Source of the DNA: Mesorhizobium ventifaucium
GTDB taxonomy: Bacteria > Pseudomonadota > Alphaproteobacteria > Rhizobiales > Rhizobiaceae
Assembly: GCF_935822925.1 (NCBI RefSeq)
Contig: NZ_CAKXZS010000014.1
Coordinates: forward strand, 212,786 to 276,785
Reading direction: 5' to 3'
DNA: 64,000 nucleotides
Shown here: in pieces, positions 22,577 to 33,173 of the stretch
Layout of the letters: the number at the start of each line of letters is the position of its first letter
Numbering within the stretch: position 1 is the first letter of the stretch
Made by a program: the position numbers and the translations under genes
Notes under the pieces: generated by a model
Told to the model about the DNA's origin: nothing
The model's database searches: none
The model's input: only the letters and a program-made list of their open reading frames with translations

Positions 22577-23182
22577 TCATGTTTCGAAACAGGCGTTAAT
22601 CGTTGCAGCAACGCGATCGATGCGGATCACGAACAGCGTCGCCGGTCGCGCAGGCTCCAGGCGCCACTTCAAGGCGTCCGGCCCGAGCAACAGCGTATCG
22701 CGCTGTCCGATGCGGACAGGCGCCGCACCGGCCACCGTGATCTCGCCGTCAAAACACAGGATGAGAGTCACATCGGCCACCGAGTGGATGTCCGTCGAGG
22801 TCGAAATCATCACGCGTTCGACGGCATGGGTCATCCGTCCGCGCCGGGTCATGACATTGAGATCTATGATCGGACCGGCGATCAGCGCCGCTTGCGTCGG
22901 CACATCGGCCGGAAAGGAAAGCGGGGCGGAAGCTTTGGTCACCGTAGCCGCCGGGCGGCCGGCGATATCAAGGACAATCCCCTCGCCTTCCAACACGGCC
23001 AACGTTCGGTCCACTCCGGCAAACCCGGAGAATGGCCCGCCGCTTTCGACGCGCGCCATGGAGACGCGCCAGTCGAAATCGTCGAGCGCGGCACCTGTGG
23101 GCGAGACGGCGATTTCCGTCGTCGCCCCGCCGCCGTTCTTCCACGGCATAGACCGGTATTCGGCTGCCCGGAGAATGCGCAA
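22577..23182 (-). CDS. hutD: HutD-family protein
   Basis: The protein has 201 residues. The family start RAAEYRSMPWKNGGGATTEI is clear, followed by a bicupin-like core without an obvious enzyme signature. HutD proteins occur in hut operons and are thought to limit the upper level of hut activity, possibly by binding a pathway intermediate. Here it is the last gene of the minus-strand hut operon, 8 bases after hutU. It lies just upstream of, and in the same direction as, ndvB, with 228 bases between them. Confidence 0.9.
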   Translation of the reverse strand: MRILRAAEYRSMPWKNGGGATTEIAVSPTGAALDDFDWRVSMARVESGGPFSGFAGVDRTLAVLEGEGIVLDIAGRPAATVTKASAPLSFPADVPTQAALIAGPIIDLNVMTRRGRMTHAVERVMISTSTDIHSVADVTLILCFDGEITVAGAAPVRIGQRDTLLLGPDALKWRLEPARPATLFVIRIDRVAATINACFET

Positions 23183-23190
23183 GGCGCGGT

Positions 23191-24861
23191 TCAGCCGAGG
23201 ATGCCTGGCAGGTTGAGCTGGTGCTCCCTAGCGCACTCGATGGCGAGGTCATAGCCAGCATCGGCGTGGCGCATGACGCCAGTCGCAGGGTCGTTCCACA
23301 GCACCCGCTCCAGGCGTTTGGCGGCTTGGGGCGTGCCGTCGGCGACGATGACCATGCCGGCATGTTGCGAAAAGCCCATGCCGACGCCACCGCCATGATG
23401 CAGCGATACCCAGGTTGCGCCGGACGCGGTGTTGAGCAGCGCATTGAGCAGCGGCCAGTCGGACACGGCGTCGGAGCCGTCCTTCATCGATTCCGTCTCG
23501 CGGTTCGGCGAGGCAACCGAGCCTGAATCGAGATGATCGCGGCCGATGACCACCGGCGCCTTGAGCTCGCCTTTCGCCACCATCTCGTTGAAGGCGAGGC
23601 CGAGTCGGTGACGGTCGCCGAGACCGACCCAGCAGATGCGCGCCGGCAGACCCTGGAACGCGATGCGCTCACGCGCCATGTCAAGCCAGTTGTGCAGGTG
23701 GGTGTTGCCGGGCGTCAGTTCGCGCACCTTGGCGTCGGTCTTATAGATGTCCTCGGGATCGCCGGAGAGGGCTGCCCAGCGAAACGGACCGATGCCGCGA
23801 CAAAACAGTGGCCGGATGTAGGCCGGCACGAAACCCGGGAAGGCAAAAGCGTTGTCGAATCCTTCCTCCTTCGCGACCTGGCGGATGTTGTTGCCATAGT
23901 CGAGCGTCGGCACGCCGGCGTTCCAGAACGCCACCATCGCCTCGACATGTTCGCGCATCGACGCGCGCGCCGCCTTTTCGACCCCCTTTGGGTCGCTGGC
24001 GCGCTTCTCGCGCCATTCGGCGAGCGACCAGCCCTTGGGCAGATAGCCGTTGAGCGGATCATGCGCCGACGTCTGGTCGGTGACCAGGTCGGGGCGCACG
24101 CCACGCCGCACCAGTTCCGGCACGATGTCTGCGGTGTTGCCGACCAGGCCGACCGAATTCGCCTCGCCAGCCCTGGTCCAGCGCTCGATCTTTTCCAGCG
24201 CCTCGTCGAGCGTGTCGGCGCGTTCATCGACATAGCGGGTGCGCAGCCTGAAATCGATGCGGTCGGGATCGCATTCGATCGCCAGGCAGCAGGCGCCGGC
24301 CATGACCGCGGCCAGCGGCTGGGCGCCGCCCATGCCGCCGAGACCGCCGGTCAGGATCCATTTGCCCCTGAGGTTGCCGCCGTAATGCTGGCGGCCGGCC
24401 TCGACGAAGGTCTCGTAGGTACCCTGGACGATGCCTTGGGTGCCGATATAGATCCACGAGCCGGCCGTCATCTGGCCGTACATCATCAGGCCCTTCTTAT
24501 CGAGCTCGTTGAACTTCTCCCATGTCGCCCAGTGCGGCACGAGGTTGGAATTGGCGATCAGCACGCGCGGCGCATCGATGTGAGTCCGAAACACGCCGAC
24601 AGGCTTGCCGGACTGCACCAGCAGCGTCTCGTCGTCTTCAAGCGTCTTCAGAGAGGCGACGATGCGATCAAAGTCGTTCCAGGTGCGCGCCGCCCGGCCG
24701 ATTCCGCCATAGACGACCAGTTCGTTGGGGTTTTCGGCGACGTCGGGATCGAGATTGTTCATCAGCATGCGCAACGGCGCTTCAGTCAGCCATGTGCGGG
24801 CGTTGAGCTCGCTGCCACGCGGGCTGCGGACTTCGCGGATGTTGTGGCGAGGATCGGTCAT
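23191..24861 (-). CDS. hutU: Urocanate hydratase
   Basis: The protein has 556 residues with the start at ATG 24861 behind GGAAAAG; the 20 residues readable before it are not family-like. It is a tightly bound NAD+ enzyme that hydrates urocanate to imidazolonepropionate. The opening [13 protein letters not shown], the [13 protein letters not shown] glycine loop and the [17 protein letters not shown] active-site stretch with its conserved Cys are all present. It is the second step of histidine degradation and lies between hutG and hutD in one operon. Confidence 0.97.
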   Translation of the reverse strand: MTDPRHNIREVRSPRGSELNARTWLTEAPLRMLMNNLDPDVAENPNELVVYGGIGRAARTWNDFDRIVASLKTLEDDETLLVQSGKPVGVFRTHIDAPRVLIANSNLVPHWATWEKFNELDKKGLMMYGQMTAGSWIYIGTQGIVQGTYETFVEAGRQHYGGNLRGKWILTGGLGGMGGAQPLAAVMAGACCLAIECDPDRIDFRLRTRYVDERADTLDEALEKIERWTRAGEANSVGLVGNTADIVPELVRRGVRPDLVTDQTSAHDPLNGYLPKGWSLAEWREKRASDPKGVEKAARASMREHVEAMVAFWNAGVPTLDYGNNIRQVAKEEGFDNAFAFPGFVPAYIRPLFCRGIGPFRWAALSGDPEDIYKTDAKVRELTPGNTHLHNWLDMARERIAFQGLPARICWVGLGDRHRLGLAFNEMVAKGELKAPVVIGRDHLDSGSVASPNRETESMKDGSDAVSDWPLLNALLNTASGATWVSLHHGGGVGMGFSQHAGMVIVADGTPQAAKRLERVLWNDPATGVMRHADAGYDLAIECAREHQLNLPGILG

Positions 24862-24901
24862 GGCGTCACTTTTCCTTTCAAATGAGCTGCGCGGCGAAGC
24901 G

Positions 24902-25720
24902 TCAGCGCCCGGCCCAGGCAATCGCGCTTTCCAGGATCCGCTTCAGCCTGGCGCGGATCGGCGCGGCGAATGCGGGGTCGTAAGGCACCGGCCAATTGTC
25001 CGGCGCACCCTTGCTTTCGGGCTCGCGCATATAGCCGCGGTTGGACAGTTCCATCTGCAGCGCATGAATGCCGTTTTGCGGCTGCCCGAAATGGCGCGTG
25101 ATCCAGCCGCCCTTGAAGCGGCCGTTGACGACAAAACTCTCGCCGGTCTCGGCGAGGACCTGGCCAACCGTTGCCTGCAAGCCAGGATCGGCGCTTTTGC
25201 CGTCATTGGTGCCGAGGTTGAACACCGGCAGCGTGCCTTCGAACAGCCGCGGCAGCACCGAGCGGATCGAATGGCAGTCATAGAGGACGATCTTCGGGTG
25301 CAAGGCGCGCAGCCTGTCGAGCTCGGCCTGCAAGGCGGCATGATAGGGCACGAAGTATTTTTCGCGGCGTTCATCGACCTCTGACGGTCCAGGCTCCTCA
25401 CTCTCGCGATAGAGCGGATCGCCATCGAAGGTCTCGGTCGGGCACAGGCCCGTCGTGGCCTGGCCGGGATAGAGCGAGGCGCCGGACGGGTCACGATTGA
25501 CGTCGATGACGGTGCGCGAGATCGCGGTATGCACCACCGTAGCGCCGAGCTCTTCGGCAAAGTCATACAGCTTGTCGATCCACCAGTCGGCGTCGCGGCG
25601 GCCGAGCCAAGGCGACACCAGCCGGTTCTCAAGGCCGGCGAGATCGATGCCGGTGTGAGGGATCGAGACCAGCAGGGGTGCCTTGCCGCGGGTTACTGTG
25701 AGCCAGGAGGGTAAAGTCAT
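24902..25720 (-). CDS. hutG: N-formylglutamate deformylase
   Basis: The protein has 272 residues of the N-formylglutamate amidohydrolase family. [24 protein letters not shown] and [11 protein letters not shown] carry the conserved His, Arg and Asp residues of this zinc-dependent fold. It splits N-formylglutamate to glutamate and formate, the last step of the five-step route. The presence of hutF in the same locus agrees with this route rather than direct formiminoglutamate hydrolysis. The next gene, hutU, starts 40 bases downstream. Confidence 0.95.
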   Translation of the reverse strand: MTLPSWLTVTRGKAPLLVSIPHTGIDLAGLENRLVSPWLGRRDADWWIDKLYDFAEELGATVVHTAISRTVIDVNRDPSGASLYPGQATTGLCPTETFDGDPLYRESEEPGPSEVDERREKYFVPYHAALQAELDRLRALHPKIVLYDCHSIRSVLPRLFEGTLPVFNLGTNDGKSADPGLQATVGQVLAETGESFVVNGRFKGGWITRHFGQPQNGIHALQMELSNRGYMREPESKGAPDNWPVPYDPAFAAPIRARLKRILESAIAWAGR

Positions 25721-25784
25721 GAGAAATCCTCCCGCGGTTGCGTTCTACGGCGCGAAGGAACGAGGCCCCTCATGGCGCGCATCC

Positions 25785-27320
25785 TCACGACGCAATTCCC
25801 GGCAGTGCCACCGCGCCCGCTGCCTTCACGGCAGCGCCGCTGCGCACCATGACGATGGCCTTTTCCATGTCGGGATGGAAATGCCGGTCATTGTCGAGAT
25901 GCGGCACTTCGGCCCTGACCAGCCTGCGCACCGCTTCGAGCGGCGCACTCGATGCCAGCGGCGCATGGAAATCGCAGCCTTGCGCAGCGGCCAGCAATTC
26001 GATGCCGATGACGGCCGTCGCATTCTCGATCATGCCGATCAGCCGGCGCGCGCCATGCGCCGCCATCGAGACGTGGTCTTCCTGATTGGCCGAGGTCGGG
26101 ATCGAATCGACGCTGGCCGGATAGGCCTTTTGCTTGTTTTCCGAGACGAGTGCTGCCGCCGTCACTTGCGGGATCATAAAGCCGGAATTCAGGCCTGGCT
26201 TCGGCGTCAGGAAGGCCGGCATGCCCGACAGCGCCGGATCGACCAGCATGGCGATGCGCCGTTCCGACAGCGAGCCGATCTCGCAGACGGCGAGCGCGAT
26301 CATGTCGGCGGCGAAGGCTATTGGCTCGGCGTGGAAGTTTCCGCCGGAAAGTGCTGTGTCGTCCTCGGCGAAGATCAGTGGATTGTCGGTGACGCCGTTG
26401 GCCTCGGTGCCCAACGTGTCGGCGGCCTGGCGCAGCACGCTGAGCGCCGCACCCATCACCTGCGGCTGACAGCGCAAGCAGTACGGGTCCTGCACGCGTT
26501 CGTCTCCGACCCGGTGCGATTCACGGATGGCACTGCCGGCCATCAGGTTGCGCAGCGCCTCTGCCGTCTCGATCTGGCCGGGATGCCTCCTGAGCAGATG
26601 AATACGCGGATCGAAGGGGGCGTCGGAACCCTTGGCGGCATCGGTCGAAAGCGCACCGGCGACCAGCGCCGACTGGTAGAGCATTTCGGCGTCGAACAAG
26701 GCGGCCAACGCATAGGCGGTCGAAAACTGTGTGCCGTTGAGCAGTGCCAAGCCTTCCTTGGCGCCTAGCGTGACCGGCTCCAGCCCGTGCGAGACAAAGG
26801 CGACCTTGGCCGGGAACCGGCCATGCGGGGTAAAACATTCGCCGACGCCGATCATCACCGCCGTCATGTGCGACAGTGGCGCAAGGTCGCCGGATGCGCC
26901 GACCGAGCCTTGCGCCGGCACCACCGGAATGACGTCGTTGGCGAGCATCGCTTCGAGCAGCTCAATGGTCTGCGGCCGCACGCCGGAAGCGCCTTGCGCC
27001 AAGCTGGCCAGCTTCAGTGCCATCATCAGCCGGCAAACACCGACCGGCATCGGTTCGCCGACGCCGGCGGCATGCGACAGCACGATGTTGCGTTGAAGTG
27101 CCTCTAGATCGGCGGCGGGGATACGGACGCTGGCCAATTTGCCAAAACCGGTGTTGATGCCATAGACCGGCTCACCCTTGGCGACGATGCGCGCAACGGC
27201 TTCGGCGCTGGCCTTGATCTTTGGCCAGCAGGCCGCGTCCAGCTTCGGCATCGCGCCACAATAGATTTCGCGCCAGTCGGCCAGCGTCGTTTTGCCCGGC
27301 TTGAGTTTGAGTTCACTCAT
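25785..27320 (-). CDS. hutH: Histidine ammonia-lyase
   Basis: The protein has 511 residues from ATG 27320, which overlaps the hutI stop by four bases (ATGA); the upstream extension to 27494 lies inside hutI and is not real. The Ala142-Ser143-Gly144 triad in [13 protein letters not shown] forms the MIO cofactor, and [11 protein letters not shown] and QEDHVSM-type active-site segments are present. It removes ammonia from L-histidine to give urocanate, which is also the inducer that releases HutC. Confidence 0.97.
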   Translation of the reverse strand: MSELKLKPGKTTLADWREIYCGAMPKLDAACWPKIKASAEAVARIVAKGEPVYGINTGFGKLASVRIPAADLEALQRNIVLSHAAGVGEPMPVGVCRLMMALKLASLAQGASGVRPQTIELLEAMLANDVIPVVPAQGSVGASGDLAPLSHMTAVMIGVGECFTPHGRFPAKVAFVSHGLEPVTLGAKEGLALLNGTQFSTAYALAALFDAEMLYQSALVAGALSTDAAKGSDAPFDPRIHLLRRHPGQIETAEALRNLMAGSAIRESHRVGDERVQDPYCLRCQPQVMGAALSVLRQAADTLGTEANGVTDNPLIFAEDDTALSGGNFHAEPIAFAADMIALAVCEIGSLSERRIAMLVDPALSGMPAFLTPKPGLNSGFMIPQVTAAALVSENKQKAYPASVDSIPTSANQEDHVSMAAHGARRLIGMIENATAVIGIELLAAAQGCDFHAPLASSAPLEAVRRLVRAEVPHLDNDRHFHPDMEKAIVMVRSGAAVKAAGAVALPGIAS

Positions 27321-28555
27321 TGTCCCCTCCAGATGCGGGCATGTAGCGGGTTGAAGCCCATGCGGTAGACGAGCTCGGCCGGGCGCTCGATGCCCCAGAT
27401 CGCCAGGTCGGCTGATTTTCCAGCCTCCAGCGTGCCGGTTGTTCCGAGCCGTCCGAGCGCGCGGGCGGCCTCGCGGGTAACACCGGCAAGGCATTCGTCA
27501 ACAGTCAGACCGAACAAAGTCGCCGCCATGTTCATGGTCAGCAGCAGCGAGGTGAGCGGCGAGGTGCCGGGATTGCAGTCGGTGGCGACCGCCATTTTGA
27601 CGCCATGCTGGCGAAACAGGCCGATCGGCGGCTTCTTGGTCTCACGGATGAAATAGTAGGCGCCGGGCAGGATCGTCGCCACGGTTCCGGCCCTCGCCAT
27701 CGCCGCCGCACCCGCCTCGTCAGCGTATTCGAGATGGTCGGCCGACAGGGCGCCATAGCGCGCCGCAAGTTCTGCGCCGTGCAGATTCGACAATTGGTCA
27801 GCGTGGATTTTTACCGGCAGGCCTGCTGCTTTCGCCGCGTCGAACACGCGAGAAATCTGCTCGGGCGAAAAGGCGATGCCTTCGCAAAAGCCATCGACCG
27901 CGTCGGCCAGGCCCTCGGCGGTAACGGCCGGCAAAATCTCGTTTGCGACCAGATCGATAAAAGCGTCCTTGTCGCCTTTCGCTTCAGGCGGGAGTGCGTG
28001 CGCGCCGAGGAAGCTCGTTGTTATCGTTACTGGACGGTTTTCGCCCAGGAGCCGCGCGGCGCGCAGCGATTTCTTCTCGTTTTCGAGATCGAGCCCGTAG
28101 CCCGACTTGACCTCGATCGTGGTGACGCCTTCAGCGATCAGCGCGTCGAGGCGCGGCAGCGACTGCGCAACCAGTTCCTGCTGGCTGGCAGCGCGCAGCG
28201 CCTTGACCGACGAGACGATGCCGCCGCCGGCCTTGGTGACCTCTTCATAGGTGGCGCCGGCCAGCCGCATCTCGAATTCGTTGGCGCGATTGCCGGCATG
28301 GACCAGATGAGTATGGCAGTCGATCAGGCCGGGTGTGATCCAGCGGCCTTCGCAAGCGACAATCTCGGCGTTTTGGCTGAAGGCTGCCGGTATATCGGCT
28401 TCCGGGCCGGCATAGACGATCAGGCCATCGCGCGCGGCGATCGCGCCATTTTCGACGATGCCCAGTCCAGCGGCGCTTTCAACCATGGTCGCCAGACGCG
28501 CATTGCGCCAGAGGCGGATCTCCCCTGCCCGGCTTTTGCTCTCTCCAGCCATCAT
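27317..28555 (-). CDS. hutI: Imidazolonepropionase
   Basis: The protein has 412 residues of the amidohydrolase superfamily. The metal pair is His81 and His83 in [16 protein letters not shown], with further ligands in KIHADQLSN and in [13 protein letters not shown]. It opens the imidazolone ring to N-formimino-glutamate. It is the first gene of the minus-strand hut operon and is translationally coupled to hutH. A second Met codon directly follows the first, so the start could be one residue later. Confidence 0.96.
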   Translation of the reverse strand: MMAGESKSRAGEIRLWRNARLATMVESAAGLGIVENGAIAARDGLIVYAGPEADIPAAFSQNAEIVACEGRWITPGLIDCHTHLVHAGNRANEFEMRLAGATYEEVTKAGGGIVSSVKALRAASQQELVAQSLPRLDALIAEGVTTIEVKSGYGLDLENEKKSLRAARLLGENRPVTITTSFLGAHALPPEAKGDKDAFIDLVANEILPAVTAEGLADAVDGFCEGIAFSPEQISRVFDAAKAAGLPVKIHADQLSNLHGAELAARYGALSADHLEYADEAGAAAMARAGTVATILPGAYYFIRETKKPPIGLFRQHGVKMAVATDCNPGTSPLTSLLLTMNMAATLFGLTVDECLAGVTREAARALGRLGTTGTLEAGKSADLAIWGIERPAELVYRMGFNPLHARIWRGQ

Positions 28556-28560
28556 CTTTT

Positions 28561-28603
28561 CCGTTTCAATCGGCCGCGGTTATGTATATACATATTGAAA
28601 CGG
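28561..28603. promoter_or_regulatory. Divergent hut operator region, probable HutC site
   Basis: Between hutI and hutF lies TATGTATATACATA (28581-28594), a perfect 14-base palindrome with the TGTAnnTACA core known for HutC operators. It is enclosed by a second inverted repeat, CCGTTTCAAT (28561-28570) and ATTGAAACGG (28594-28603). Both hut transcripts start from this gap of under 100 bases, so one bound repressor could silence both. Binding by HutC is inferred from the linked hutC gene and the family motif. Confidence 0.75.
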
Positions 28604-28652
28604 ACTGCAAGTGGTATCATTGCGCGGGACACAGGGAATCGGAGACAAAAAC

Positions 28653-30005
28653 GTGACGGCGATCTTTGCGGAACAGGCGCTTCTGCCCGACGGCTGGCAT
28701 TCCAATGCCCGGATCGTCGTCGGTGACGGCCACATCACCACGGTCGAGCCGAACACCGCATCCCAGCCCAGCGACGAACGCCATGCCATTTTGCTGCCAG
28801 GCATGCCGAACCTGCACAGCCACGCCTTCCAGCGCGGCATGGCCGGTCTAGCCGAGCTGCGCGGCCCTTCCGCCGACAGTTTCTGGAGCTGGCGCGAGGT
28901 GATGTATCGCTTCGCGCTGTCGATGACGCCGGATCAGGTCGAGGCGGTCGCCGCGCAGCTCTATGTCGAGATGCTTGAGGCTGGGTTCTCACGCGTCGGC
29001 GAGTTTCACTATCTGCATCACGACCGCGACGGCCAGCCCTACGCCAACATCGCCGAAATGGCCGACCGCATCACCGCCGCGGCTGCCGAAACTGGCATCG
29101 GGCTGACGCTGCTGCCGGTCTTCTATGCGCATTCCTCTTTCGGCGGCACTGCGCCGAACGAAGCCCAGCGGCGATTCATCAACGATGTGAATCAGTTCTC
29201 GCAGCTTGTTGAGAAATGTCACGAAACCGTTCGCACCTTGAATAACGCTGTCGTCGGCATCGCCCCGCACAGTCTGCGCGCCGTGACACCGGAGCAGTTG
29301 GAAAACATCGCGACAATGGCACAGGGCGGACCGATCCACATCCATATCGCCGAGCAAGTGAAGGAGGTCGAGGACTGCCTTGCCTGGTCCGGGGCGCGGC
29401 CGATCGAATGGCTGCTCGCCAATGCCAGGGTCGATAATCGCTGGTGCCTGATCCACGCCACCCACATGACCGAGACCGAGACGGCGGCCATGGCGAAAAG
29501 CGGAGCAATCGCCGGCCTCTGCCCGATCACCGAGGCCAATCTCGGCGACGGCACCTTTGCAGCAACTTTGTTCAAACAGCATGGCGGCCGCTTCGGCGTC
29601 GGCTCCGATTCCAACGTGCTGATCGGCCTGCCGGACGAATTGCGGCAGCTCGAATATTCGCAGCGCCTCGCCCACCGCGCCCGCAACCTGCTGGCGGTCG
29701 CCGGCGGCTCGACCGGGCGCGCACTGTTCGATGCCGCGCTCGACGGCGGCAGTGCGGCGCTTGGCGCAGGCCCCTCGCGGATGGCCGCCGGCGCCCCAGC
29801 CGATTTCGTCTCACTGGACGCCAACCGCCCGTCGCTTGCCGGCAAGACGGGCGACGCGGTTCTCGACGCCTGGATCTTCGCCAACGGCAGCAAGGTCGAT
29901 TGCGTCTGGGTGCATGGCAAGAAACTGGTCAGTAGCGGCAGGCATGCCAGGCGTGATGCCGTTGCCGGGCGTTTTCGCAAGGTGATGACGGCGCTTTCGG
30001 CATGA
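28653..30005 (+). CDS. hutF: Formimidoylglutamate deiminase
   Basis: I place the start at GTG 28653, seven bases after a GGAGA site; a longer reading from GTG 28611 runs into the operator region. The protein has 450 residues of the amidohydrolase superfamily. Metal ligands His55 and His57 are in MPNLHSHAFQRG, with later ones in IHIHIAEQ, LIHATHMTE and GVGSDSNVL. It deiminates N-formimino-glutamate to N-formylglutamate for HutG. Its stop overlaps the hutC start (ATGA), so the two are co-translated. Confidence 0.95.
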   Translation: MTAIFAEQALLPDGWHSNARIVVGDGHITTVEPNTASQPSDERHAILLPGMPNLHSHAFQRGMAGLAELRGPSADSFWSWREVMYRFALSMTPDQVEAVAAQLYVEMLEAGFSRVGEFHYLHHDRDGQPYANIAEMADRITAAAAETGIGLTLLPVFYAHSSFGGTAPNEAQRRFINDVNQFSQLVEKCHETVRTLNNAVVGIAPHSLRAVTPEQLENIATMAQGGPIHIHIAEQVKEVEDCLAWSGARPIEWLLANARVDNRWCLIHATHMTETETAAMAKSGAIAGLCPITEANLGDGTFAATLFKQHGGRFGVGSDSNVLIGLPDELRQLEYSQRLAHRARNLLAVAGGSTGRALFDAALDGGSAALGAGPSRMAAGAPADFVSLDANRPSLAGKTGDAVLDAWIFANGSKVDCVWVHGKKLVSSGRHARRDAVAGRFRKVMTALSA

Positions 30006-30748
30006 GCATGATCCAGACAATGGATGTGGATGTCGGCGAGCCTCTCTCGCTGCATCAACGCATCCTGTCCGACATCAGCGAACGGATCCTGTCCGGCGCC
30101 TGGGCGCCCGGCCACCGCATCCCGTTCGAGCACGAACTGACGGCCGAGTACAAATGTTCGCGCATGACGGTGAACAAGGCGCTGTCGCAGCTTGCCAAGG
30201 CCGGGCTGATCGAGCGCCGCCGTCGCTCTGGCAGCTTTGTCCGCCGGCCGCAATCGCAAGCGGCGGTGTTGGAAATCCATGACATCAGGATCGAAGTCGA
30301 GGCGCTCGGCCTAGCCTATCACTACGAGCGTGTGGCGCGACATAAAAGGCGCAGCAGCGCCGAGGATCGCACCTTGTTGGAACTCGACTCCAACGGGCCG
30401 GTGCTGGCGCTGGAATGCCGGCATTTCGCTGGCAAGCGGCCGTTCGCCCACGAACAGCGGCTGATCAACCTGGCCGCTGTGGCCGAGGCCGCCAACGAGG
30501 AATTTTTCGCCGTCGCGCCTGGGCCGTGGCTGATCGCCCGCGTGCCATGGAGTGCCGCCGAGCACCGCATCCGTGCCGTCGCCGCCGACAGACACATTGC
30601 GGCTGCACTCGATATCGAGGCCGGCGCCGCCTGCCTGGTGGTCGAGCGACGGACATGGAGCGCCGAGCACCCGGTCACCCATGTCCGTTTCACCTATGCG
30701 GCCGAGAGCCACATGCTGGTCGCGCGGTTCACGCCGTCGCAGAGGTAA
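30002..30748 (+). CDS. hutC: Histidine utilisation repressor, GntR/HutC family
   Basis: The protein has 248 residues. A GntR winged helix (about 15-82; FEHELTAEYKCSRMTVNKAL is the recognition part) is followed by a UTRA ligand domain (about 95-245), which in this family binds urocanate. It is expected to repress both hut transcripts from the palindrome at 28581-28594 and, lying in the hutF operon, its own synthesis. It overlaps hutF by four bases. Confidence 0.95.
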   Translation: MSMIQTMDVDVGEPLSLHQRILSDISERILSGAWAPGHRIPFEHELTAEYKCSRMTVNKALSQLAKAGLIERRRRSGSFVRRPQSQAAVLEIHDIRIEVEALGLAYHYERVARHKRRSSAEDRTLLELDSNGPVLALECRHFAGKRPFAHEQRLINLAAVAEAANEEFFAVAPGPWLIARVPWSAAEHRIRAVAADRHIAAALDIEAGAACLVVERRTWSAEHPVTHVRFTYAAESHMLVARFTPSQR

Positions 30749-30890
30749 CCCTCCCCCTCGAGGGGAGGGTCGCGGAGGAAATGCCGCATGGCGGCATTTT
30801 CTGACGCGGGGTGGGGGTCGGTGCAATCTTGCCGACCCACCCCATCTCGCAATCTCCGCTTCGCTCCGACCCTCCCCTCAAGAGGGAGGG
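30749..30890. repeat. Inverted-repeat element at the end of hutC
   Basis: The ends read ccctccccctcgaggggagg and ccctcccctcaagagggagg; each is itself a hairpin and they also pair with each other. Inside, the regions around ggtgggggtcgg and ccgacccaccccat pair as well. The element directly abuts the hutC stop codon and sits between two convergent genes, so it could end transcription in both directions. Confidence 0.65.
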
Positions 30891-30904
30891 TAAAGCGCCC
30901 TGCT

Positions 30905-31249
30905 TCAAACCGCGGCGGTAACGATGATCTCGACCAGATATTCCGGTCCGGCAAGCTTGGCCTCGCCGGTGGCGCGGGCCGGGGTATGGCCCTGCGGCGC
31001 CCACTTGTCCCATTCCGCGTTCATCTCGGCAAAGGTGCTCATGTCGGCCAGCCAGATGATCGCCTGCAGGATCTTGGTCTTGTCGGTGCCGGCCTTGGCC
31101 AGCAATTCGTCAATGGCCGCCAGGATGTCCCTGGTCTGGGCGCCGACGTTCCCGCCTGGTTCGCCAACCTGACCAGCCAGATAGACGGTGTTGCCGTGGA
31201 TGACGATCTGGCTCATGCGTAGGCCAACATCGATGCGACGAATGCTCAT
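30905..31249 (-). CDS. RidA/YjgF-family protein
   Basis: The protein has 114 residues and the single Rid domain. VYLAGQVG, ILAAIDELLAKAGTDKTKI and PEYLVEIIVTA are family strands and helices. The arginine in TPARATGEA lines up by eye with the catalytic arginine of RidA enamine/imine deaminases, so activity is possible, but the subgroup cannot be fixed. It is monocistronic and convergent with hutC, with no clear pathway link. Confidence 0.85.
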   Translation of the reverse strand: MSIRRIDVGLRMSQIVIHGNTVYLAGQVGEPGGNVGAQTRDILAAIDELLAKAGTDKTKILQAIIWLADMSTFAEMNAEWDKWAPQGHTPARATGEAKLAGPEYLVEIIVTAAV

Positions 31250-31407
31250 TGGACGTTTCCTTCGTTTGTGGGTCGCGCCTCTTTAGAGTCGCGGTTCGCT
31301 GGGGGCAAGGTTGCATGCGCGAATCCTCTTGAGCCAGCAGGCGTGAGCGAAAATAGGCGCACGCCAAACTGCTCCGGTCGCCGCAATTCCGCCGGATTGA
31401 CTTGTTG

Positions 31408-31426
31408 ACTAATGTAATAACATCAC
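31408..31426. promoter_or_regulatory. Candidate Zur box upstream of the zinc transporter
   Basis: CTAATGTAATAACATCAC contains ATGT and ACAT arms around AATA, resembling alphaproteobacterial Zur boxes (TGTTATnnnATAACA-type). It lies about 50 bases before aztA. The palindrome is imperfect, so the call rests mainly on the position in front of a metal transporter. Confidence 0.45.
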
Positions 31427-31472
31427 ATATCCACCGCCGCTGCCGTATTGATCGTGTCCCACGGATCGTCAC

Positions 31473-32279
31473 ATGACCAAAACCTGCTTGACCTTCCGCG
31501 ACCTGACGCTGGGCTACAACAGCCATCCGGCGATCCATCATCTCGATGGCACGATCCGCCGAGGGTCGCTAACTGCCGTCGTCGGCGCCAATGGCTCGGG
31601 CAAGTCGACGCTGATGAAGGGTATCGTCGGCGTGTTGAAGCCGATGGCCGGCACGGTTGTCCGGGCGCCCGGGGTGCGCGCTGCTTATCTGCCGCAACAG
31701 TCGGAACTCGACCGCTCGTTTCCCGCCCGGGTCGTCGATCTGGTTTCGCTCGGCCTATGGCCACGGCGCGGGCTGCTCGGCCGCTACACCAGGGAAGATC
31801 GCGATGCGGTCAGCCAGGCGCTGATGGCCGTCGGCCTCGGCGGCTTCGAGAAGCGCCCGATCGACACCCTGTCGGGCGGCCAGCTGCAGCGCACGCTGTT
31901 CGCCCGCGTGCTGCTGCAGGACGCCGACCTCATTCTGCTCGACGAACCGTTCAACGCCGTCGATACCAAGACCGTCGGCGACCTGATCGCACTGATCAAG
32001 CGTTGGCATGGCGAGGAGCGCACGATCTTGGTTGTCGTCCACGATCTGGAACTGGTGCGCCAGAACTTCCCCGAGACGCTGCTGCTGGCGCGCCAGCCGA
32101 TCGCCTGGGGCGAGACAAAGGAAACGCTGCGGCCGGAAAACCTGTTGCGCGCGCGCCGCTTCCACGAAGCCTGGGAGGAGAACGCGCCCTGGTGCGAGCC
32201 CGACGACCACAAGCATGGTGGTCACGCTCACGACCATGGGCACGACCATCATCACGGCTCCGGGCCGCGGGCAGCATGA
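31473..32279 (+). CDS. aztA: Zinc ABC transporter ATPase, AztA/ZnuC type
   Basis: The protein has 268 residues. Walker A is GANGSGKST (about 37-45), the signature is LSGGQLQR, and Walker B ends in ILLDEPFNAVD. The C-terminal tail is His-rich (HKHGGHAHDHGHDHHHG), common in zinc transport proteins. The opening TFRDLTLGYNSHPAIHHLDG looks like the AztA subgroup, though ZnuC or MntB-type names are possible. It overlaps the permease start by four bases and is the first gene of a three-gene operon with a candidate Zur site upstream. Confidence 0.85.
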   Translation: MTKTCLTFRDLTLGYNSHPAIHHLDGTIRRGSLTAVVGANGSGKSTLMKGIVGVLKPMAGTVVRAPGVRAAYLPQQSELDRSFPARVVDLVSLGLWPRRGLLGRYTREDRDAVSQALMAVGLGGFEKRPIDTLSGGQLQRTLFARVLLQDADLILLDEPFNAVDTKTVGDLIALIKRWHGEERTILVVVHDLELVRQNFPETLLLARQPIAWGETKETLRPENLLRARRFHEAWEENAPWCEPDDHKHGGHAHDHGHDHHHGSGPRAA

Positions 32280-33154
32280 TGGAAACGCTCTACGGTCTTC
32301 TCATCGCTCCGTTCGCCGATTTCGCCTTCATGCAACGGGCGCTTGCCGGGTCGCTGATGCTGTCGCTCGGCGCCTGCCCGGTCGGCGTGTTCCTGATGCT
32401 GCGGCGCATGAGCCTTTCCGGCGACGCCATGGCCCACGCCATCCTGCCGGGTGCTGCCGCCGGGTTCCTGTTCTATGGGCTGGAGATCCTGCCGATGACC
32501 ATCGGCGGGCTGATTGCCGGCATCATCGTCGCGCTCGGCGCCGGCGCCGTCTCGCGCTTCACCATCCAGCGCGAGGACGCTTCGATGGCGGCCTTCTACC
32601 TGATTTCACTGGCGATCGGTGTGCTGATGGTGTCGATCCGCGGCTCCAGCGTCGATCTCATGCATGTGCTGTTCGGCACCGTGCTGGCGCTCAACAATGA
32701 AGCGCTGACGCTGATCGGTGGTATCGTGCTGGTCACGCTAGTCAGCCTCGCCATCTTCTGGCGGGCGCTGGTCGCCGAATGTCTCGACCCGCTGTTCCTG
32801 CGTTCGGTCAGCCGACTGGGCAGCCCGGTGCATTTCATCTTCCTCGGCCTCGTCGTGCTCAACCTGGTCGGCGGCTTCCAGGCGCTCGGCACGCTGTTAT
32901 CCGTCGGGCTGATGATGCTGCCTGCGGCCGCCGCCCGCTTCTGGACCATGCGCGTCGAGCCGATGTGCGTGCTGGCGGTGCTGATCGGCTTTGCCTCCTG
33001 CGTCGCCGGGCTGCTTCTGTCCTACCACGTGTCGCTGCCTTCCGGACCGGCCATCATCCTGTCGGCCGGCGTTGTCTATTTTGCTTCGATCCTGTTCGGC
33101 ACGCGCGGCATCCTGCGCGCCCGTATCGTCCATCACCGCCACAGAACCGCCTGA
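32276..33154 (+). CDS. aztB: Zinc ABC transporter permease, AztB/ZnuB type
   Basis: The protein has 292 residues from ATG 32276, overlapping the ATPase stop (ATGA). It shows eight or nine hydrophobic segments typical of ABC-3 metal permeases (GACPVGVFLMLRRMSLSGDA, LPGAAAGFLFYG, SVGLMMLPAAAARFW). It forms the inner-membrane channel with AztA. An open frame in the same register extends far upstream through the ATPase gene but is not translated as part of it. The binding-protein gene follows 19 bases later. Confidence 0.88.
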   Translation: MMETLYGLLIAPFADFAFMQRALAGSLMLSLGACPVGVFLMLRRMSLSGDAMAHAILPGAAAGFLFYGLEILPMTIGGLIAGIIVALGAGAVSRFTIQREDASMAAFYLISLAIGVLMVSIRGSSVDLMHVLFGTVLALNNEALTLIGGIVLVTLVSLAIFWRALVAECLDPLFLRSVSRLGSPVHFIFLGLVVLNLVGGFQALGTLLSVGLMMLPAAAARFWTMRVEPMCVLAVLIGFASCVAGLLLSYHVSLPSGPAIILSAGVVYFASILFGTRGILRARIVHHRHRTA

Positions 33155-33173
33155 TCCCAAGGGAGTGCTGTCC

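Noticed and set aside
31448..33154. A 568-residue reading suggesting a fused ATPase-permease
   Set aside because: The first part is out of frame with the real ATPase gene (31473-32279). Only the part from 32276 is the permease.
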